Positions 1 through 8,292 of a stretch of DNA of 64,000 nt are shown piece after piece; position 1 is the first letter of the stretch; each line of letters begins with the position of its first letter. Under the pieces are notes generated by a model. That model was given only the letters and a program-made list of their open reading frames with translations. It made no database searches and was not told where the DNA came from. A program made the translations under genes and the position numbers. The DNA comes from Paraburkholderia phenazinium. GTDB taxonomy: Bacteria > Pseudomonadota > Gammaproteobacteria > Burkholderiales > Burkholderiaceae. The stretch is from contig NZ_FSRU01000001.1 of the NCBI RefSeq assembly GCF_900142845.1, positions 992,001 through 1,056,000 of the forward strand. Reading direction: 5' to 3'.

Positions 1-3000
1 CACGGAAATATTGCCCACTATGTCCGCGCGCTGATCGAACGGCTGGACGTGCGCTCCGGGTTGACCTATGCCCACGTCAGTACGATGTCGGCGGATCTCG
101 GGAACACCAGTCTGTTCCTGTCGCTATGGACCGGCGGCACCTTGCATGTGATCGACGACAGTCGTCGAAAGGATCCGTCGGCCTTGCTTGCGTATCTGCA
201 GGACCAGCGGATCAAGGTGCTGAAGATCACGCCGTCGCACTGGGAGGCGATTTTCTCGTTGCTGGGTTCGGCCGGGGCGCCGCAGTTCGCACTCAAGTAT
301 CTGATTCTTGGTGGCGAGGCACTCTCGGTGAAGCTGGCGCGAGCGGTGCTCGATGCGGGGATTACTGAGCGGCTGGTCAACCACTACGGACCGACTGAGA
401 CCACTGTGGGCATTACGGCCTATCCCATCCCGGATGGCGACCCGTCGGCACTGCCGGCCACAGGGACCGCGCCGATCGGCCTGCCGCTCGGTGAAACGAA
501 GCTGATCGTGCAGACGTCCGACGGCTCATTTGTGGACACCGGCGCACAGGGCGAACTCTATGTCGGAGGTCCTTCCGTTTCAGCGGGCTATCGCAACAAC
601 GCGCAAGCCAATGAGAAAGCGTTCGTCGCCGGCCCAGGCGGTCACGGGCGCTTCTATCGAACAGGAGACATCGTCCGCATCGATGAGCGCGGCGTTGTTC
701 ACTTTCTTGGGCGGGTGGACCGTCAGGTGAAGGTGAACGGTTACCGGATCGAGCTCGAGCAAATCGAACGGGCGCTGAAGTCGCTCGACGGATGCGAGGG
801 TGCGGCCGCGTTCCTGATCGATGTGCGCGAGCGCCCCTCGATCGCGGCCGCCGTGCTGGCGCGTGGGCAGGTAACAGGCGAGGAATGGAAGACGCAACTC
901 GGCGGGATACTGCCCGCTTATATGATTCCCCGCGAGTTGCAGGTCTTTTCGGATTTTCCACTGACGCCGAATGGGAAGACCGATCTTGCGCGTTTGAGAG
1001 CACTGCTTGATGAGCGCATCAAGGTAAGAGGGCAAGCGTCCGTCCGCGATGCGGATGGGAGCGACGATGCAGTGACAGCGGTACGGGAGGCATGGCGACA
1101 GTGCCTGGGACATGACAGGTTTACCGACAGCGACAACTTCTTTTCCTTGGGCGGGGACTCGCTCGACGCGATCGGGGTGATAGCAAGACTGCAGGCCGGC
1201 GGCTATCGTGTATCGGCACGTTCCTTTCTGAAGGAGCCCACGGTTCGCGCGTTGGCACGCAGCGTTCGTGCGGCATTGGACGATGCGCCGGTATCGGCAG
1301 CGGACAACGCGAGCGTCACTGGCGCGATTCAGGCCGAGCGCTTCTCGGCTGCCCAGCGTACCTTTTTTGCGCAGCGCCTGGCCCGGCCGGATCACCACAA
1401 CCAGGCACTGATGTTCGACGTGGCAGGCCCGCTGTCTGTTGACATACTCAGGCAGGCGTTTGAACGGGTCCGGGACTGGCATCCCTTGTTGTCGACGCGG
1501 TATCGGTGGATCGACGACGTATGGACGGCTGAACAGCAGTCGAAAGACCGATTGAAGCCGGTACTGGAAATCACTGAGATTCCAGCGACACAGGATCCCG
1601 ACGACGTTGCTGTTCTCGTCCGCCGCACAAGTCAGGCTTTGCAGGCGTCGTTGAGCCTGGAAGCGGGACGGGTGTTCGCGGCGCATCTGTTTCGCCGGGA
1701 GAGCGGCGCCAGCCACCTGGTGCTTTGTGCGCATCATGTGGTGGTGGACGCGGTATCGTGGCGAATCCTCGTCGACGACGTCTCGCGTCTGTACAGCTCG
1801 CTTCTGCGAACGGGGACGGAGCCCACTGCGCCTGTTTCCGGCTCGGCCTGGGATTGGGCCGAACACGTTGCCTCGAGCGGTACGCTAGAGTCCGATCTGG
1901 ACTTCTGGCGCAAGCTTCCGGCGAGCGTCGTGCAGGAGCGCTTGGGGTTGCGGGTCAAAGGCAATCTCGAACGCCATGCCAAAACAGTATGGCTGTCGTT
2001 TTCCCGCGAGCGGACGAGCGAACTGCTCAGGGACCTGCCGGAGCAATTCGGCGCCCCGTTTCATCATGTTCTGCTCGCGTCTTTCCTCCACGCGTTCGAT
2101 GAGGCGGCGGCGTCGCGACAGAATCATCTGGTCGAAGTGGAGAGCCATGGACGGATGACCTTCGACGACGACATCGACGTTTCGCGTACGGTGGGATGGT
2201 TCACCTCCGCCTATCCGGTGGTTGTGTCTTCGGTGAGCGGCGAGCTGGCGGGAACCGTCGGCCTGGTCGACGCGGCGCTCGGCGGCGTGCCGCGCCTTGG
2301 CATTGCCTACGGTGTTCACCGGGACATCCTGGAGCGGGAATGGGGTGGCGTTCCGGCGGCGCGCTTTTGCTACAACTATCTCGGGCAGTTCGAGTTCGGA
2401 GACGGCGATGCATTGACGCTGAGACCGTCTACGCTGTCTCCCGGCTTCGCACGGGGATACGATAACGATCGCATGCACGAATTCAGACTGACCGGACGGA
2501 TCATTGATGGACGGCTGATCTGCGATCTGGGGTATAGCGGCGAGCGGCACGATCCGGCCACCATCCATGCGATCGTCGAGCGCACGGCGGTACTGCTGAG
2601 CACGGCGTTGACAGCGGATGCAGGTGACCCCGCGGTACGCGAGGGCGCCCGGCCTGGCTCCGAACACGCCCGTGTCGCGAAGGGGTTCAGCACGTTCATC
2701 GAGGCCGGAAGTAGCGCCGGATTGCTCACGTATCGTCCCACAGGGCTGCATAGAGGCGAGAGCGATCCGGGAGGTTCGCGCGATCGTCGACGGTATCGCC
2801 ATGTGCTGATGTCAGGGGCGACGGGGTTTCTCGGCGCCTATGTATTGCGTGAGTTACTGCTGGCGACGGGCGCCCGTGTCCACTGCATTGTGCGCGCGGC
2901 GACGGATGACGAGGCCGCCACCCGGCTGGCGGCGGCGTTCGACTGGTACTTCCCGGACACGCCGCTGACGGGCTTCGGTGCGAGGGTGCAGGCCTATTCG

Positions 3001-3906
3001 GGGGATGTGGCGGAGGAACGGCTTGGGCTCGGGAAGCAGACCTATGAGTCGCTCGATCGGGAGATGGATGCCATTTATCATTTTGCCGCGGATACGCGCC
3101 TTTTTGCCGACGAAGACGTACTCGAACGGCAAAACATCACCGGCACGCGCCGACTGGTCGAACTGGCATCAGGAAGGCATCCTAAGGATCTTCATCATAT
3201 GTCGACGCTGGCCGTCTGCGGCGTCAACCAGAGCGGCAAGGCGATTGTCTTCAGCGAGTCCACGTTAGATGTGGGACAGGACTTCCTGAACGCCTACGAA
3301 AGAACGAAGTTCAAGGCCGAAAAGCTGGTGCGGGAGTTTGCATTGCGGGGCGGCCGGGCCTTCATCTACCGGTCCGGCAATGTCTCCGCGGACTCGCGTA
3401 GCGCACGATTCCAGCGCAAGGCGGCTGACAACCGTTTTGTGCAGCTTTTGCGCGCGGCGGTGAAAATCGGCAGCCTGCCGGCCCATGTCGGCGAACCGGT
3501 CGCGCTGAGCCCGGTCGATGTCGTAGCGCGCGGCATTGTGGCGCTGTCCCTCGACCTCGTGCAGGGTGGTGGTGTCTATCACGTGGACACCCCCTGGACG
3601 ATCTCGATGGAGGACGTTTTCGACACGCTACGGGAGCTTGGCATCCCCTTCGAAGTCACTTCGCACGCCACGTTCGCAGAGCTCTTTCGCAGCGGCTCGG
3701 TATCGAACGACCGGGATGTTGCGTTGGGCTATTTCTGGGCATCGAGGCCGGAGCGAGGTATAGCGTTTGACCATTCGCGAACCCTGCGGATTCTGTCCAG
3801 AATGTCCCGCGATTTTGAGCATCCCAAACGGGAATGGCTACGGGCGTTTCTCGCGCATCTGGTGGCGGCAGGGGTGCTATCCGGGCAGTCCGCGCTGCCC
3901 GCGTAG
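1..3906 (+). CDS. Non-ribosomal peptide synthetase, terminal module A-PCP-E-reductase (5' partial)
   Basis: The frame is open from base 1, so the gene is cut on its left; 1301 residues are visible. Counting from base 1, the window opens just after the A3 loop of an adenylation domain. Core A5 (NHYGPTE) lies at 127-133, A7/A8 (YRTGD, then the VKVNGYRIE stretch) near 219-252, and A10 (LTPNGK) ends at K326. A carrier domain follows with LGGDS, phosphopantetheine serine S387. The next domain is epimerization rather than condensation: it has HHVVVDAVSW near 578, RTVGWF, and the YNYLGQF motif. The C-terminus (about 930-1295) is a thioester reductase with NAD(P)-binding GATGFLG at 939-945 and YERTK. 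Aligning the binding pocket with GrsA gives D-L-T-K-I-G-H-V-G, close to the known Asp code. Predicted role: add Asp, epimerize it, and release the chain reductively as an aldehyde or alcohol. Domain calls are firm; the substrate is inferred. Confidence 0.93.
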   Translation, partial: HGNIAHYVRALIERLDVRSGLTYAHVSTMSADLGNTSLFLSLWTGGTLHVIDDSRRKDPSALLAYLQDQRIKVLKITPSHWEAIFSLLGSAGAPQFALKYLILGGEALSVKLARAVLDAGITERLVNHYGPTETTVGITAYPIPDGDPSALPATGTAPIGLPLGETKLIVQTSDGSFVDTGAQGELYVGGPSVSAGYRNNAQANEKAFVAGPGGHGRFYRTGDIVRIDERGVVHFLGRVDRQVKVNGYRIELEQIERALKSLDGCEGAAAFLIDVRERPSIAAAVLARGQVTGEEWKTQLGGILPAYMIPRELQVFSDFPLTPNGKTDLARLRALLDERIKVRGQASVRDADGSDDAVTAVREAWRQCLGHDRFTDSDNFFSLGGDSLDAIGVIARLQAGGYRVSARSFLKEPTVRALARSVRAALDDAPVSAADNASVTGAIQAERFSAAQRTFFAQRLARPDHHNQALMFDVAGPLSVDILRQAFERVRDWHPLLSTRYRWIDDVWTAEQQSKDRLKPVLEITEIPATQDPDDVAVLVRRTSQALQASLSLEAGRVFAAHLFRRESGASHLVLCAHHVVVDAVSWRILVDDVSRLYSSLLRTGTEPTAPVSGSAWDWAEHVASSGTLESDLDFWRKLPASVVQERLGLRVKGNLERHAKTVWLSFSRERTSELLRDLPEQFGAPFHHVLLASFLHAFDEAAASRQNHLVEVESHGRMTFDDDIDVSRTVGWFTSAYPVVVSSVSGELAGTVGLVDAALGGVPRLGIAYGVHRDILEREWGGVPAARFCYNYLGQFEFGDGDALTLRPSTLSPGFARGYDNDRMHEFRLTGRIIDGRLICDLGYSGERHDPATIHAIVERTAVLLSTALTADAGDPAVREGARPGSEHARVAKGFSTFIEAGSSAGLLTYRPTGLHRGESDPGGSRDRRRYRHVLMSGATGFLGAYVLRELLLATGARVHCIVRAATDDEAATRLAAAFDWYFPDTPLTGFGARVQAYSGDVAEERLGLGKQTYESLDREMDAIYHFAADTRLFADEDVLERQNITGTRRLVELASGRHPKDLHHMSTLAVCGVNQSGKAIVFSESTLDVGQDFLNAYERTKFKAEKLVREFALRGGRAFIYRSGNVSADSRSARFQRKAADNRFVQLLRAAVKIGSLPAHVGEPVALSPVDVVARGIVALSLDLVQGGGVYHVDTPWTISMEDVFDTLRELGIPFEVTSHATFAELFRSGSVSNDRDVALGYFWASRPERGIAFDHSRTLRILSRMSRDFEHPKREWLRAFLAHLVAAGVLSGQSALPA

Positions 3907-4033
3907 TTCGCGGCAGGAGGTTTGTCGCTGCGCACGGCGGCGAGCGTCGACGCTGAGGGCGGCCTCGCCGGGAACCCGCTGAGGCCGCATCGAAGCGGTG
4001 GTGAGAACGACTGTCGATTTCGCAAGGAATACG

Positions 4034-4720
4034 ATGAGACAAGAACCAGCAGGCATGGCGACATGGCTTAATGCATGGCAACTGGTGTGGACGTCCACGC
4101 TGACGGTTGCCGGTATCGCCGCGATTATCCTGATACGGCAGACTGATCTCGTCGGCGTGCGAAGTGTCATTGCCATGTCGGCACGCACGTCGCTCGTGTT
4201 GTTCTGCCTGGCGTTCAGCGGCTCGTCGGTCCACCGGCTCTGGCCTGGCCGCTGGAGTCGATGGCAACTGCGCAACCGGCGTTATCTCGGACTGTCGTTC
4301 GCCGCCTCGCACACCATCCACATCGCGGCGCTGATTGTCTTCGGGGTGGTGGCGCCCGCCGTCTACGCGACCGTGGGTACGTGGACGAACGGCATGCTTG
4401 CCGGACTCGCATACGTCTTTCTGCTGGCGATGGCCGCGACGTCGTTCGATCGCACGGCGGCGTGGCTGGGGGCCGCTCGCTGGCGGGCACTTCATCTGGT
4501 GGGCAGTTACTACATCTGGCTAATATTTCTGATTGCGTTCGGGAAACGCATGATGCGACATCCCGTCTCGTTCTATCCGGTCGCCGTGGCGATTCTGGTG
4601 TTGAGCCTGGCCATACGACTGGTTGCCGGCCGGTACGCACGGCGGCGTACCCGCGCGCAATCCTTGCCGCAGACTCTGCCCAGTGACGCGGTCGAACCGC
4701 GGTTGAGCCGCGAAACATGA
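4034..4720 (+). CDS. Ferric-reductase-like six-helix membrane protein 1
   Basis: Hydrophobic protein of 228 residues with about six membrane spans and the pattern of the ferric reductase-like/MsrQ haem-binding family. Likely haem-ligand histidines sit in SHTIH (third helix) and LHLVG (fifth helix). No FAD or NADPH domain is attached, so it could only relay electrons with a partner. An ATG at 4034 is preceded by AAGGAA at 4024-4029 and is preferred to the upstream GTG at 3998. It follows the NRPS on the same strand after a gap of 127 bases that contains an 8-bp inverted repeat (3959-3966/3981-3988), and it overlaps the next, related gene by ATGA. The context suggests a redox function tied to the NRPS product or to iron, but substrate and partner are unknown. 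Confidence 0.8.
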   Translation: MRQEPAGMATWLNAWQLVWTSTLTVAGIAAIILIRQTDLVGVRSVIAMSARTSLVLFCLAFSGSSVHRLWPGRWSRWQLRNRRYLGLSFAASHTIHIAALIVFGVVAPAVYATVGTWTNGMLAGLAYVFLLAMAATSFDRTAAWLGAARWRALHLVGSYYIWLIFLIAFGKRMMRHPVSFYPVAVAILVLSLAIRLVAGRYARRRTRAQSLPQTLPSDAVEPRLSRET

Positions 4721-5400
4721 GCAAGAGCGGCCCAGGATTCGATTTGACTCATCAGTTCTCCCTGGCGAATTGGCTCTCGGAATGGCGGCTTTTTGCCCTT
4801 CTGGTGGCGACACCGATATCGATGGCCGCAAACGTGGCGCTCTTTCATCGAGACGTGGATGGCGTACGCACCGTGGTCATCCTGACGGTGCGCTATACGT
4901 TGGTGCTGTTCTGCCTCATTTTCAGCGTGTCGGCACTGCAGCGTTTGTGGCCGAACGACATCTTCCAATGGCTGTTGCGGAATCGCAGATATATGGGGCT
5001 TTCATTTGCAGCGTCGCACAGCGTGCATATTGCCGGCCTCGCCGTATTCGCGCTGATTGCGCCGGCCTCTTACGCGCGGGAGAGTCGGCTCTTTAGCGAA
5101 ATCGTGGGGGCGATTGGGTATTTTTTCGTGCTCGCCATGGCGAGCACTTCGTTCGACGTGACAAGAGCGTGGCTCGGGGACGCCCGCTGGAGGACTCTGC
5201 ATTCGGTAGGGGGGTATTGGATCTGGGGCGTCTTTGCGTACATGTTCGGGAAGCGCAGCCTCGCTTACCCGTCTGTTCCGCTATACCGGGTCGCCTTGTT
5301 GCTGTTGCTGCTATCCCTCGCGTTGCGGCTGATTGCTCGAGAGCGCCGCCGCAAGGATAGGGGCGGGCTTCCAACGGTGGCGGTCCCCGAGCGAAGATGA
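4717..5400 (+). CDS. Ferric-reductase-like six-helix membrane protein 2
   Basis: Paralogue of the preceding gene, 227 residues; both share LVLFCL, a RLWP stretch, LRNRRY(L/M)GLSFAASH and a conserved second histidine (here LHSVGGYW). About six membrane spans are visible and there is no soluble flavin or NADPH domain. Its ATG overlaps the preceding stop (ATGA), so the two are probably translated together and may form a heterodimer. Family knowledge points to b-type haem binding by paired histidines in the membrane. Physiological electron donor and acceptor cannot be told from sequence. The gene is the last one before the divergently controlled LysR/exporter section and probably belongs to the NRPS transcription unit. 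Confidence 0.8.
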   Translation: MSKSGPGFDLTHQFSLANWLSEWRLFALLVATPISMAANVALFHRDVDGVRTVVILTVRYTLVLFCLIFSVSALQRLWPNDIFQWLLRNRRYMGLSFAASHSVHIAGLAVFALIAPASYARESRLFSEIVGAIGYFFVLAMASTSFDVTRAWLGDARWRTLHSVGGYWIWGVFAYMFGKRSLAYPSVPLYRVALLLLLLSLALRLIARERRRKDRGGLPTVAVPERR

Positions 5401-5461
5401 CAATCGCCCGGTTCGCTGCGCATTCTTAACCGCTGTCCTGGTTACCGTAGCCGTGAATTGG

Positions 5462-5485
5462 TGATATCATAATTTTATGATATCA
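5462..5485. promoter_or_regulatory. Perfect palindrome upstream of the LysR gene
   Basis: TGATATCATAA at 5462-5472 and its exact reverse complement at 5475-5485 are separated by two bases. It lies 24 bases before the LysR start codon, in an AT-rich patch of a GC-rich region. Its size, symmetry and place fit an autoregulatory operator. Confidence 0.65.
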
Positions 5486-5508
5486 GCATTCCAGCATAAC
5501 AAATCAGG

Positions 5509-6411
5509 ATGGATGATATGCCCACTCTTGACGTCGATTCCGTAAGCGCGTTCGTGCTGGTGGCCGATCTGGGCAGCTTCACGAAGGCTGCCCATGCGCT
5601 GGGCACATCGCAGGCCGTCATCAGCGTGAAGGTGAAGCGCCTGGAGGACCGGCTGGGCTACCGGTTGCTGGAACGCACGCCCAGAAAGGTCAACCTGTCG
5701 CAACGAGGCAAGACCTTTCTCCGCCCGGCCAGAAACTTTATTGCGGCGCATCAACTGGCGATCGCCGGGCTCACCAGCACCCCGAAGCGGCTGGTTATCG
5801 GCATCAGCGACCAGGTGGCCGGCCCCGGTTTGCCGGCTCTCCTCGCGCAGTTGAGTGCCTACGATCCCAGTCTGGTGATGGAAGTCCACATCGATGCCTC
5901 GCACACACTCATGGATGCCTTCGATAAGAGCGCGATAGACGCGGCGATCGTGCGGCGGGAGGACGACCGGCGCGACGGCGAATTGCTGGTTCGCGAGCGT
6001 TTCGGCTGGTTTGCGTCGTCGCGCTGGGAAAATGGCGAGGGCCAGGCGCTGCGTCTGGCGTCTCTGGCGTCGTCTTGTGCCGTTCGGGCGTTAGCGACGC
6101 AGGCATTGGATGCCGCCGGGATCCCCTGGACGGAGGTGTTCATCGGTGGCGGGATGGCGGCGGTGGGCGCGGCGGTGTCGGCGGGTCTTGCGGTCGCTCC
6201 GCTCGCGTATAGCGTCGCCCCGGTCGGCACGATCGATGTGGGCGCGCGATATGGCTTACCGCGTTTATCCGAGTCCGATGTCGTTCTTCACGCCGCGGTC
6301 ACCGATCCGCTCTCGCAAGGTGCGATCAGACGCTTGGCGGCGTCGTTCAGAAGCGGGGAGACCGGGGCGGCAATCGCCCTTGAGCCGGCTTCCAGCGCCA
6401 TGGTTGCCTGA
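5509..6411 (+). CDS. LysR-family transcriptional regulator
   Basis: 300 residues, the usual LysR length. The N-terminus carries the winged helix-turn-helix (about residues 4-65, with AFVLVADLGSFTKAAHALG and a recognition helix around SQAVISVKVKRLEDRLGY). The remainder resembles the periplasmic-binding-like effector domain. A second in-frame ATG nine bases downstream (5518) is also possible. The gene lies between the NRPS/ferric-reductase genes and two exporters on the same strand. Palindromes with a GATAT core occur both before this gene and before the first exporter, so control of itself and of the exporters is likely. The co-inducer is unknown. Confidence 0.9.
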   Translation: MDDMPTLDVDSVSAFVLVADLGSFTKAAHALGTSQAVISVKVKRLEDRLGYRLLERTPRKVNLSQRGKTFLRPARNFIAAHQLAIAGLTSTPKRLVIGISDQVAGPGLPALLAQLSAYDPSLVMEVHIDASHTLMDAFDKSAIDAAIVRREDDRRDGELLVRERFGWFASSRWENGEGQALRLASLASSCAVRALATQALDAAGIPWTEVFIGGGMAAVGAAVSAGLAVAPLAYSVAPVGTIDVGARYGLPRLSESDVVLHAAVTDPLSQGAIRRLAASFRSGETGAAIALEPASSAMVA

Positions 6412-6554
6412 CGTCGCCGGGTACCGCCTTCCTCAGCCGGTCAACCTGTCAGCCGGTCTCTGCCGGCAATCACTCTCAGAGTCTCCGAAGTCGCCGGAAC
6501 CGGCGCGTGGCGGGCGTCAGCGTCCTGTGCGGGCGCCTTGAGACATCCATAAAT

Positions 6555-6571
6555 GATATTTCTGAAATATC
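6555..6571. promoter_or_regulatory. Palindrome upstream of the first MFS exporter
   Basis: GATATTTC (6555-6562) and GAAATATC (6564-6571) form an inverted repeat with a single central base; GATATGAAAG follows on the opposite strand at 6572-6581. The GATAT core recalls the palindrome before the LysR gene, suggesting a site for the same regulator. The 266-base gap between the LysR gene and the exporter is otherwise without a recognisable gene. Confidence 0.5.
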
Positions 6572-6677
6572 CTTTCATATCTTCCCTTTATAGATCCCGC
6601 CCTGCAGACTACAGGCATTCCAGCTAGGGGATGCGGGCGGATGGCCCGGCCGTCCTCGCCAGACTGTCAGGGACAAC

Positions 6678-8138
6678 ATGAGCACGAAGGGATACACGGG
6701 GGCACTGGAGGCATCTGTCACGGCCGGAGCGGAGCCCGATCCGCGACGGTGGTTCGCGCTCCCGATTCTGCTGATGGGCGCATTTCTGCCGCCGCTCGAC
6801 TTCACCATTGTGAATCTCGCTTTGCCTTCCATTCGCCAGAGTCTGGGCGCCACGTCGAGCGAGGTGCAGTTCGTAATCTCGGCCTATGCCGCCACGTATG
6901 CGGTGTTCCTCGTGACGGGCGGACGGCTTGGCGATCTGCGCGGCCGCAAGCGGATGTTCATGACCGGCATTGTGGGCTTTACGCTGGCATCCGTGCTGTG
7001 CGGGGCCGCCTGGTCCCCAGGTGTGCTGATCGCCGGGCGTATCTTGCAGGGGCTGATGGCGACGGTGATGGCGCCGCAGGTGCTGGCTTCGATCCGCGTA
7101 CTGTTTCCGGCGCACGAGCAGGGGCGGGCGCTGGCCTTTTACGGCGCCACGTTTGGTCTCGCCAACATCTGCGGCCAGATATTCGGCGGGGTGCTTGTTT
7201 CGGCTCATCCGTTCGGCTTTACCTGGCAGACCATATTTTTTGTCAACGTCCCCATCGGCATCGCTGCGTTGGCGGGCAGCGCTGTGTTCCTTGGCGACTC
7301 GCGGGCACAAGAGGCACAACGGCTGGATCTCGGCGGCGTCGTGCTTCTGTCGGCGACGCTAGGGTTGCTGGTTTATCCGCTTGTCGAGGGGCGCGAAACG
7401 GGGTGGCCGGTCTGGATCATCGCCATGCTGGTCGCCTCCGTCTTCGCGTTGGTCGCGTTCATCGGTTTTGAAAAGCGGTTCGCGGCTCGGGGTGGGTCCC
7501 CGCTGGTCGATTTCTCGCTGTTCCAGAACCCGGGGTTTGTCGCCGGCATTGCGATGGCGGTGCTGTTTTATATGCAGAACGCCTTTTTTCTGACGTTCTC
7601 CGTTTATCTGCAGAACGGGCTGCGCCTGACGCCGTTTGACGCAGGGATGGCGACCCTGCCGTATGTGAGCGGTGGCTTCGTCGCCTCCCTGGCTTCGTCG
7701 CGTCTCATGCAACGTCTTGGCCCCCGCGCTCTGACTCTCGGTTTCGTATTCCAGGTGGTGGGCTTCAGCACGGTGATGTTCGCAGTCAGTGGCGGGCCAT
7801 CAGGAACGCTGGGACTCGGACTGATATGCGCCGGGGTCGGCTTCGGAACCATCATGCCATCCGTCCTCAAGGCCGTAATCGGCGGTGTCGATCAAAGGCA
7901 TGCCGGCCTGGCGTCGGGCGTTGCAATCTCCGCCTTGCAGATTGGATCGGCGCTAGGCGTGGCGATTGTCGGCGATGCCTTCTATAGCGCGCTGGGTACA
8001 AGACAGGACCTGAGGGGCTATGCCCATGCCTTTACCTTTGCCCTCGGATGTAATGTCGTGCTCCTGATCGTTGGCGGGTGCCTTTCTCTTAGGCTCCCAG
8101 GCGCGAGGCGCACGTTCGCCTTGAACAGAGGCGGTTGA
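6678..8138 (+). CDS. MFS drug/metabolite exporter, DHA2 (EmrB-like) family
   Basis: 486 residues, compatible with the 14-helix DHA2 proton antiporters. The DHA2 signature at the end of helix 1 is present (LDFTIVNLALPSIRQ), as is motif A after helix 2 (GGRLGDLRGRKR). The protein runs in the inner membrane and should export a small molecule by proton exchange. The ATG at 6678 has an AGGGA shortly upstream. It is followed by a paralogue 154 bases downstream. Beside an NRPS with reductive release, export of the peptide or self-protection is the simplest role, but no substrate can be read from the sequence. Confidence 0.9.
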   Translation: MSTKGYTGALEASVTAGAEPDPRRWFALPILLMGAFLPPLDFTIVNLALPSIRQSLGATSSEVQFVISAYAATYAVFLVTGGRLGDLRGRKRMFMTGIVGFTLASVLCGAAWSPGVLIAGRILQGLMATVMAPQVLASIRVLFPAHEQGRALAFYGATFGLANICGQIFGGVLVSAHPFGFTWQTIFFVNVPIGIAALAGSAVFLGDSRAQEAQRLDLGGVVLLSATLGLLVYPLVEGRETGWPVWIIAMLVASVFALVAFIGFEKRFAARGGSPLVDFSLFQNPGFVAGIAMAVLFYMQNAFFLTFSVYLQNGLRLTPFDAGMATLPYVSGGFVASLASSRLMQRLGPRALTLGFVFQVVGFSTVMFAVSGGPSGTLGLGLICAGVGFGTIMPSVLKAVIGGVDQRHAGLASGVAISALQIGSALGVAIVGDAFYSALGTRQDLRGYAHAFTFALGCNVVLLIVGGCLSLRLPGARRTFALNRGG

Positions 8139-8292
8139 ACGCATGAGCGGCGATGTTCCCCTGTCAACCTGAGGGGCGCGCTTTCGCATAATCGTCCCAG
8201 GCATGTACCTGATCCGACTGTTACCGGCCGCAGCCGTTTACACAACAATGCCCGCCTTGCCGGTGGTTCCTGTCAATTCCGAAGGGTAAGCC

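Noticed and set aside
580..1866. Minus-strand open frame of 428 codons inside the NRPS gene
   Set aside because: Antisense to adenylation, carrier and epimerization motifs that are clearly coded on the plus strand.
3959..3988. Inverted repeat GCGGCCTC/GAGGCCGC after the NRPS gene as terminator
   Set aside because: The stem is only 8 bp, there is no T-run, and the next gene continues in the same direction, so termination is not supported.
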